Assembly (NCBI RefSeq): GCF_004348335.1
Contig: NZ_SMJW01000026.1
Coordinates: 1 to 46,709 of the forward strand
DNA: 46,709 bases
Source of the DNA: Actinomadura bangladeshensis
GTDB lineage: Bacteria; Actinomycetota; Actinomycetes; Streptosporangiales; Streptosporangiaceae
Reading direction: 5' to 3'
Shown: in pieces, positions 41,862-46,709 of the stretch
How the letters are laid out: each line of letters begins with the position of its first letter
How positions within the stretch are numbered: the first letter of the stretch is position 1
The notes under the pieces: model-generated
Seen by the model: the letters and a program-made list of their open reading frames with translations, nothing else
Database searches by the model: none
Told to the model about the DNA's origin: nothing
Program-made: the position numbers and the translations under genes

Positions 41862-43246
41862 CCTCGCCGAGGGTCAGCGTCATCCTTCCCGTCCACAACT
41901 GTCGGGCGGGGCCGCCGGGGCGGCGGGAGGGTGGCCAGACCGAGGGCCATGCAGGCGAACGGCACGGCGGGCAGGACGTAGCGGTAGTCGAAGTCGGCGG
42001 TCGCGGCGGGGATGACGAGCAGCGCCAGACTCGTCCCCCACGGGAGCAGCGCACCCGTCCCCCAGTGCCGGACGGGGCGGAGCGGACGCCACCGTCCCCG
42101 AGCTCTGACGTGCAGGAACGGACCGGCGAGCCCGCCGATGAGCAGGATGCCGAGGAACGTCCCGGGCATGGCGAAGTGGTCCTGATAAGCCAGGACCTGC
42201 CCGGCCCACGGCCGGACGACCCTGGTCTCGCCGCCGTCCGGGTCGTACTTCGCGGCGAGGAGCGCCTGCTCATCGCTCCACGCCTCCCCCTCGGGGAACT
42301 CGTACTGCAGCCACGTCCACGGCGTCGGGTACGGCCTGCGGTTCCACTCGAACGCCATGAAGGTGTCATGGACGACGACCTTCGCGTAGTCGCCGGGCTG
42401 CTTCTCGATCGCCTCCAGCGCGAACTCCCCCGCGAGCCGGTTGGCCTGCTCGCCGGTCACCCAGCCGGGGATCTCCCGGAAGGCGGAATCCTTCGTCCAC
42501 ATCGCCGCGAAAGGCCGTGACATGCGCGAATCGGTGCGCTGAGGGCACATGATCCGCAACTCGGGGCGGGGGTCGATGACCCGGCAGTCGGCGAACGAAG
42601 CCGTCCGCCCGTAGAGCCAGATCGAGTCGGCCTTGGCGAGCTTGAACTGCCCGTACACCGCCTGGAACCAGGCCATGTAGCCGACGACGGGCAGCACGAA
42701 CATGACCACCGCCGCGACGCATGCCCGCCATCCGGCCTGCCTCAGCAGCATCGCAACCAGGATGACCGCGATCAGCGGCAGGCCCGCCGACCTGGTGAGC
42801 GCCGCGAAGGCCGTGAACGTCCCCGCGATCGCTCCCAGCCACCACGTCGGCGCCCAGACGCGCCACGACCACCGTCCCGGCTCGTCCGGCGGTCGGGCGG
42901 CCCGGCCGGCGCGCAGCACCACCGCGTAGACCAGCACGCCGCTGAGCAGGCCGATCGCATGCTGCACGGCCACCACCGCGGTAAAGCTGTGCAGCGGCTC
43001 GATCAGCCAGAGCAGAAACGGGTATCCACTCGGACGCGTCTCGCCCGGCCGCAGCCGGATCGCGGCCTCCAGATACCCCGGCGAGTCGCCGAACCACAAC
43101 GGCGCCGGATATGCGAGGACCGCGATGATTCGGATCCAGATCGCCGCCGCGAGAACCACCGCGAACGGCACATGGGCGACGTGGGGGACGCGCACTCTGC
43201 CCAGCGTACCGAGGATGATGATCGTCAACGTCCGGTCCGGAGGCAC
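41747..43246 (-). CDS. GT-C-like polytopic membrane glycosyltransferase with altered C-terminus
   Basis: A 499-aa frame encoding about eight to nine transmembrane helices. The first long loop contains WFGDSPGYLEAA, an Asp-containing motif of ArnT/PMT-like GT-C enzymes, and a soluble loop spans about residues 215-335. The plausible native end is near ALGLATLPPPRRPR; from about 41,903 downward the frame reads the antisense of the GT2-TagF operon for about 50 residues. This implies loss of the original stop by a deletion. The start is uncertain: GTG 43246, or GTG 43195 giving VRVPHVAHVPFAVV. It diverges from the CDP-alcohol phosphatidyltransferase gene. May still be functional, because the membrane core is complete. 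Confidence 0.68.
   Translation of the reverse strand: MPPDRTLTIIILGTLGRVRVPHVAHVPFAVVLAAAIWIRIIAVLAYPAPLWFGDSPGYLEAAIRLRPGETRPSGYPFLLWLIEPLHSFTAVVAVQHAIGLLSGVLVYAVVLRAGRAARPPDEPGRWSWRVWAPTWWLGAIAGTFTAFAALTRSAGLPLIAVILVAMLLRQAGWRACVAAVVMFVLPVVGYMAWFQAVYGQFKLAKADSIWLYGRTASFADCRVIDPRPELRIMCPQRTDSRMSRPFAAMWTKDSAFREIPGWVTGEQANRLAGEFALEAIEKQPGDYAKVVVHDTFMAFEWNRRPYPTPWTWLQYEFPEGEAWSDEQALLAAKYDPDGGETRVVRPWAGQVLAYQDHFAMPGTFLGILLIGGLAGPFLHVRARGRWRPLRPVRHWGTGALLPWGTSLALLVIPAATADFDYRYVLPAVPFACMALGLATLPPPRRPRPTVVDGKDDADPRRGHERPEPAGSKTRSTARDAALPSSSGQNRSTKASYRDL
41858..41903 (+). pseudogene. 5' remnant of a third GT2 glycosyltransferase gene
   Basis: GTG 41858 overlaps the TGA of the TagF-like gene (GTGA) and opens with TSPRVSVILPVHNC, the canonical first strand of a GT2 domain. 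After about 15 codons the homology ends abruptly and the sequence becomes the reverse complement of the convergent membrane protein gene. This is best explained by a deletion that removed the rest of the gene. Confidence 0.75.
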
Positions 43247-43322
43247 GGATGCGGCGCATTCCCGGAGACCGGAACCGGACAGCCGATAACATCGGACCGC
43301 TCCTCACGATGAAAGGAACTCC

Positions 43323-44327
43323 ATGGCGAACTTCACGCTCGACGACGTTCGGCAACGGACGTACAAGGCGCGTGACGCCTGGTGGACCGTCCTGCTGGTC
43401 GATCCGCTCGCGTCCCGGCTGGTGAGGTTCACGGCCAACCGGACGCGCGTGACCCCGAACCAGCTCACCGTCGGAGCGCTGATCCTCGGCCTCGCCGCCG
43501 GCGCCTGCTTCACCGTCGCGTCCTGGCCGTGGCTGCTCGCCGGAGCGCTGCTCTACCACCTGTCGTTCACGCTCGACTGCATGGACGGCAAGATCGCCCG
43601 CCTCAAGGGCACCGGCTCGGTCTTCGGCGCCTGGCTCGACTACATCTTCGACCGCGTCCGCGTCCTGGCCTGCGCGATCGCCCTGATGGCCGGCCAGTAC
43701 GCCGCCACCGACAACGTCGCCTACATCTGGACGGCCGTGGCGGTCGTGTTCCTCGACATGCTCCGCTACATGGACGCGCTGGAGATCTACAAGGTCCGCG
43801 CCCAGATGCGCTCCACCCTGAACGCGGCCCGCGCGGAGGCGCAGGAACTCGAACAGGCCGCCCGCCGCGCCAACGGCGAGATCTCCGACGCCGACGGGGA
43901 CCTCCGCTCCGCCGAGGCCCTCGCCGAGGACCCGGAGGCCGACATGGAGGAGCGGGTCGTCGCCGACGCCGACCCGACCATCGCGAACCTCCAGCAGGGC
44001 TTCAACCAGCGCTTCCCCTGGTACGCGCGGATCCGCAACGTGCTGATGGCGGGCCGCATCCGGCCCCACCTGATCAGCGGCATCGAGTTCCAGATGGGCG
44101 TCTTCATCATCGCCCCGATCGCCGCCGTGATCGTCCCCGGCGCCATCATCCCCGTCGTCGCGGTCAGCGCCGCCGGCCTGCTCGCCTTCGAGCTCGTCAT
44201 CATCTACAAGTTCTGGCTGGCCAGCCGCGACTACACCCGCACCCTCGCCAACCTGAACGCCAAGATCGAGGCCCACCGGGCCGCCCTCCCCACCGACTAC
44301 CAGGTGACGGTCTCCAGCTCCGGCTGA
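43323..44327 (+). CDS. CDP-alcohol phosphatidyltransferase family protein
   Basis: A 334-aa membrane enzyme. The family signature D-x2-D-G-x2-A-R-x8-G-x3-D-x3-D is complete, running from LDCMDGKIAR through GAWLDYIFD. About six helices are present, with an Ala/Glu-rich cytosolic insertion (about residues 160-220) in the middle. The family joins a CDP-activated alcohol to an acceptor alcohol with release of CMP (phospholipid or polyol-phosphate synthesis). AAAGGAA lies just before ATG 43323. The acidic helical insertion is unusual. In this context it may make a lipid or polyol-phosphate precursor for the wall polymer; the substrate is not readable. A hairpin terminator follows. Confidence 0.87.
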   Translation: MANFTLDDVRQRTYKARDAWWTVLLVDPLASRLVRFTANRTRVTPNQLTVGALILGLAAGACFTVASWPWLLAGALLYHLSFTLDCMDGKIARLKGTGSVFGAWLDYIFDRVRVLACAIALMAGQYAATDNVAYIWTAVAVVFLDMLRYMDALEIYKVRAQMRSTLNAARAEAQELEQAARRANGEISDADGDLRSAEALAEDPEADMEERVVADADPTIANLQQGFNQRFPWYARIRNVLMAGRIRPHLISGIEFQMGVFIIAPIAAVIVPGAIIPVVAVSAAGLLAFELVIIYKFWLASRDYTRTLANLNAKIEAHRAALPTDYQVTVSSSG

Positions 44328-44337
44328 CGTCGACGCG

Positions 44338-44373
44338 GAAGTCCCCCGGCGCCTTCGGGCACCGGGGGACTTC
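44338..44373. terminator. Bidirectional hairpin terminator
   Basis: A perfect 12-bp stem (GAAGTCCCCCGG with CCGGGGGACTTC) and a 12-base loop lies between two convergent stops at 44327 and 44379. No long T-run follows, as is common in high-GC actinomycetes. It would serve both genes. Confidence 0.85.
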
Positions 44374-44378
44374 TGCTT

Positions 44379-45188
44379 TCAGCGCCTGCGCGCGGTGGCG
44401 AGCAGGTACTCCCACTCCATGACCAGCCCGGACGTCCCGACGTCATGCCGCCTGGCCAGCTCGGCAAGCGCCAGATCAAGCTCGGCCACCTTCTCCGGGT
44501 CATTGGCGATGCGCCGGTAGACGGCGACGGTGGGGCCGTAGCGGGCCTTGAAGTAGTCGCGGAACTCCTCCGGCTTCCCGAACCGCTCGACCCGCACCAC
44601 CCGCCGCTCGAACGCGATGTCGCCGACGCGATCGCCGAACAGCTCCTGGACGTGCTCGGGACGTCCCCACAGCGGCGGCGGCTGCGCCCCCTCGGGCGGC
44701 GGCGGCGCGTAGGGCTTCATCACGGCGAACATTTCCCCGATGAAGCCCTCCGGCGTCCAGTTGACCAGCCCGATCGTCCCGCCCGGCCGGCAGACGCGCA
44801 GCATCTCGCCGGCCGACGCCCGATGATCCGGCGCGAACATGACCCCGACGCACGACAGCACCGCGTCGAACTCCCCGTCGCCGAACGGCAGCGCCTCCGC
44901 GTCGGCCTCCCGCCACGCCAGCTCCGCGCCCCGCCGGGCCGCGTCCAGCTCCCCCGCCCGGAGCAGCTCCGGAGTGAGGTCGCCGGCCACCACGTCCGCC
45001 CCTGCGAGCGCCGCCGCGATGGCCGCGTTCCCCGCCCCTGCCGCGACGTCCAGCACCCTGTCCCCGGCCTGCACGCCCGCCGCCCGGACGAGCACCGCCC
45101 CCAAATCCGGGATGACCTCCGACGCCACCGCCGGATAGTCGCCCAGCGCCCACATCGCCCTGTGCGCGTCCTTCACCGTGTCCCCCAT
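44379..45188 (-). CDS. SAM-dependent methyltransferase (UbiE/methyltransferase_11 type)
   Basis: A 269-aa class I methyltransferase. Motif I is VLDVAAGAGNAA, the acidic loop is VVAGDL, post-I is LPFGDGEFDAVLSCVGVMF and motif III is VCRPGGTIGLVNW. The C-terminal part carries a Pro-rich loop (YAPPPPEGAQPPPLWG) seen in many actinobacterial relatives. The substrate is unknown. It diverges from an HxlR regulator with a 113-bp gap containing a palindrome, so it is probably induced through that regulator. Confidence 0.85.
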   Translation of the reverse strand: MGDTVKDAHRAMWALGDYPAVASEVIPDLGAVLVRAAGVQAGDRVLDVAAGAGNAAIAAALAGADVVAGDLTPELLRAGELDAARRGAELAWREADAEALPFGDGEFDAVLSCVGVMFAPDHRASAGEMLRVCRPGGTIGLVNWTPEGFIGEMFAVMKPYAPPPPEGAQPPPLWGRPEHVQELFGDRVGDIAFERRVVRVERFGKPEEFRDYFKARYGPTVAVYRRIANDPEKVAELDLALAELARRHDVGTSGLVMEWEYLLATARRR

Positions 45189-45244
45189 GACACTTCACCT
45201 CCCGTTGTGGGTTCAACGCTAGGAATCCGGAGGCCCCGCTCCTA

Positions 45245-45259
45245 GTACAGGATCTGTAC
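45245..45259. promoter_or_regulatory. Candidate HxlR operator GTACAG-GAT-CTGTAC
   Basis: A perfect 6-bp inverted repeat with a 3-bp spacer in the divergent promoter region between the methyltransferase and the HxlR gene. HxlR-family proteins bind short inverted repeats of GTAC/TAC type in divergent promoters. Assignment is inference from position and symmetry. Confidence 0.55.
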
Positions 45260-45301
45260 CGGCCCTGGCCGCTCATGGGGAATCGTCCTAGCCTGCGAAG
45301 C

Positions 45302-45991
45302 ATGGGGGCTTCGTACTACCAGTTCTGCCCCGTCGCCAAAGCGATGGAGTTGCTGGACGAGCGCTGGACGCTGCTGATCGTCCGCGAGCTGCTCTCCGGA
45401 AGCGGACGCTTCAACGAGCTGCGCCGGGGCGTCCCGCGCATGTCCCCGACCCTGCTCTCCAAGCGCCTCAACCAGCTGGCACGAGCCGGCGTCCTGACCA
45501 AGAAGGACGACCGCTACATCCTCACCCCGGCCGGCGAGGAACTGCGCCCGGTGGTGGAGGCCCTCGCAGTATGGGGCGTCCGCTGGATAGGCGAACTGGG
45601 CGACCAGGACCTCGACCCTCAACTCCTCCTCTGGGACATGCGCCGCAACATCGTCCCGGGCGCCCTACCGGCCCACCGGACCGTCATCCTCTTCGCTTTC
45701 CCGGACGTCCCCGCCCGCACCCGGCACTGGTGGCTCGTCCTCACACCCGACAACGCCGACGTCTGCGACACCGACCCCGGTTTCGAGGTCTCGGTGACGG
45801 TGACCGCCGACCTTCGCGACATGGTCCGGATCTGGCGCGGCGACCTGAGCTGGCCGGACGCCCTACGCTCCGGCGCGCTCGACCTCCAGGGCCCCGAAAC
45901 CGTCCGCCGCACCCTCCCGACCTGGTTCGCCCTCTCCCCTTTCGCCGCCGTCCCCCGTCCCGCCATCCACCACGTCGGTGGCAATTCTTAG
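45302..45991 (+). CDS. HxlR-family winged-helix transcriptional regulator
   Basis: A 229-aa protein. The N-terminal HxlR winged helix (residues 1 to about 100) starts with the typical Cys in YYQFCPVAKAMELLDERWTL and contains RFNELRRGVPRMSPTLLSKRL and the wing YILTPAGEEL. A further C-terminal domain of about 120 residues (FAFPDVPARTRHWWLVL, then MVRIWRGDLSW) resembles SCP2-type sterol-carrier ligand domains found in long actinobacterial HxlR proteins. ATG 45302 gives the family N-terminus. It likely represses itself and the divergent methyltransferase through the palindrome at 45245. Confidence 0.87.
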   Translation: MGASYYQFCPVAKAMELLDERWTLLIVRELLSGSGRFNELRRGVPRMSPTLLSKRLNQLARAGVLTKKDDRYILTPAGEELRPVVEALAVWGVRWIGELGDQDLDPQLLLWDMRRNIVPGALPAHRTVILFAFPDVPARTRHWWLVLTPDNADVCDTDPGFEVSVTVTADLRDMVRIWRGDLSWPDALRSGALDLQGPETVRRTLPTWFALSPFAAVPRPAIHHVGGNS

Positions 45992-45996
45992 GCAGG

Positions 45997-46224
45997 ATGA
46001 ACGGCATGAGCGAGCCACCCGGGCAGTCGTCGATCATGAGCCGCGCGACATGGCCAAAGCCCGCAGCGGCCGCCGACACCCGCCAGACCGAACGCGACAA
46101 CCTCAACGAACTCATCACGGCCGCCGAGGCCGAGCACGGCCCCCTCAAGGCCGAGGAAGTCCAAGCGCTGCGCGACCAACTCCACCAGGCGCGCAGAGAA
46201 CAGGGCAGGTCGGACGTCACGTGA
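45997..46224 (+). CDS. Small antitoxin-like protein (VapB-type)
   Basis: A 75-aa protein starting six bases after the HxlR stop. The C-terminal half (LNELITAAEAEHGPLKAEEV and RDQLHQARREQGR) has the helical, charged pattern of short antitoxins paired with PIN toxins in actinomycetes. Its stop overlaps a GTG (GTGA) that leads into degraded PIN-toxin-like sequence. The N-terminal DNA-binding part looks shortened. The VapB role is inferred mainly from the neighbour. ATG 46006 is an alternative start. Confidence 0.5.
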   Translation: MNGMSEPPGQSSIMSRATWPKPAAAADTRQTERDNLNELITAAEAEHGPLKAEEVQALRDQLHQARREQGRSDVT

Positions 46225-46420
46225 CCCGGCTCCCGCCACGCCTGGCGGCACCCTCGTCCTCGACAGCGGGCGCCTGACCAAGCCATTCCGCGCGACCGCA
46301 CTCACCGCCTCCGGCCCGGTCGCGATCCTCACCACAGATGCCGCAGACCAGACCGGCTCTGTGCAGCGGACATGGCACCCTCATCAAGGTGTGGCCAGGC
46401 GCCACCCAGCGCGACAATCA
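46221..46420 (+). pseudogene. Degraded PIN-domain (VapC-like) toxin remnant
   Basis: GTG 46221 overlaps the upstream stop, but its frame ends after 18 codons. In the neighbouring frame the sequence reads GGTLVLDSGRLTK, the usual first strand of actinobacterial PIN toxins with the catalytic Asp, and then soon VAILTTDAADQ, which resembles the last strand. The central part is missing. A frameshift plus internal deletion is the simplest reading. Confidence 0.55.
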
Positions 46421-46489
46421 CACCAACCGCAAACGCCCCGCTCACGACGCCGCAAACGTGCAGAAATGTCAGATCTAGGAAGAGCAGCG

Positions 46490-46588
46490 ATGACGAACTT
46501 CCCCAAGTGGAGCGAGATCCGCGCCGACATCGTTGCAGCGGCCGGCGGTGAAGAGGCCGTCACGGAGGCTCGCAAGCGCCACCAGTGA
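46490..46588 (+). pseudogene. Truncated XRE/HigA-type antitoxin N-terminus
   Basis: ATG 46490 with AGGAAGAG upstream opens MTNFPKWSEIRADIVAAAGG and continues to EARKRHQ before a TGA. This N-terminus resembles XRE-type antitoxins of RelE/HigB modules, which normally continue into a helix-turn-helix. Only 32 residues remain, so the gene is cut short. No toxin partner is seen. The last 120 bases of the window show no complete gene. Confidence 0.5.
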
Positions 46589-46709
46589 GCCCATTCCAAC
46601 CTGACTGTGCAGGTCACGGGTTCGTCGCGGGCGACGGATGTGGGCGGTGAATGAGTGAAGCTCCTGCTAGATGAGGTTGTCGACCAAGATCAACCTTGTC
46701 CGCACAGGA

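Noticed and set aside
41858..42520. A 220-codon glycosyltransferase gene starting at GTG 41858
   Set aside because: Only about 15 codons resemble GT2; the remainder is antisense of the membrane protein gene, so it is a remnant.
46640..46709. A GTG at about 46655 with KLLLDE-like codons at the window end, considered as a PIN-like toxin start
   Set aside because: The following residues do not fit the family and the frame runs out of the window; not enough sequence to support it.

Overview
The window is high-GC actinomycete DNA: GTG and TTG starts are frequent, third codon positions are GC-rich, and many stop/start pairs overlap as GTGA. The gene set (VanR/VanS/VanJ-type glycopeptide response genes, tandem TagF-like polymerases, a TIGR03089 protein, an LCP ligase) fits a Streptosporangiales/Thermomonosporaceae-type organism such as Actinomadura. 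That assignment is an inference from gene content. I saw no rRNA, tRNA or CRISPR array.

Region 1 (1-4,600): an aminoglycoside-phosphotransferase-fold kinase, then a compact glycopeptide-response module. A VanY-type D,D-carboxypeptidase is translationally coupled to a VanJ-like membrane phosphatase. A VanR/VanS two-component pair diverges from them. No vanHAX genes lie in the window.

Region 2 (4,750-22,660, nearly all minus strand): a polymorphic toxin locus, the most interesting part. One giant Rhs/YD-repeat gene (about 3,660 aa) carries N-terminal membrane anchors, a DNRLRE-like region, three LamG-like domains, a long YD-repeat barrel, a Gly-rich hydrophobic segment, a HINT autoprotease and a C-terminal toxin tip. 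An ankyrin immunity gene follows nine bases later. Downstream lie four displaced tip/immunity cassettes. Three of these tips are preceded by a full or partial copy of the HINT-coding DNA. The copy nearest the rhs gene matches it over 443 bp with about 17 mismatches and no indels (hand alignment). The layout looks like an archive of alternative toxin tips that recombination through the HINT block could exchange onto the Rhs carrier. Two cassettes pair related toxins with DUF6193-like immunity proteins. One pairs a frameshifted HNH nuclease with a DUF4265-like protein. One is an unrecognised tip with a 75-aa partner. A decayed IS66-type element with a perfect 8-bp target duplication sits inside the array.

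Region 3 (22,800-44,330): an envelope-polysaccharide/teichoic-acid locus. It holds a sugar-nucleotide nucleotidyltransferase, GT4 and GT2 glycosyltransferases, a methyltransferase, a flippase-like membrane protein coupled to thioredoxin, two GT-C-like membrane proteins, an LCP (LytR-CpsA-Psr) ligase, an acyltransferase, two large GT2-TagF fusion polymerases and a CDP-alcohol phosphatidyltransferase. Together they look able to build, polymerise, modify and attach a polyol-phosphate wall polymer. A deletion scar near 41,900 fuses the first codons of a third GT2 gene to a convergent membrane protein gene.

Region 4 (44,340-46,709): a terminator, a SAM methyltransferase divergent from an HxlR regulator with a candidate operator between them, then remnants of two toxin-antitoxin modules.
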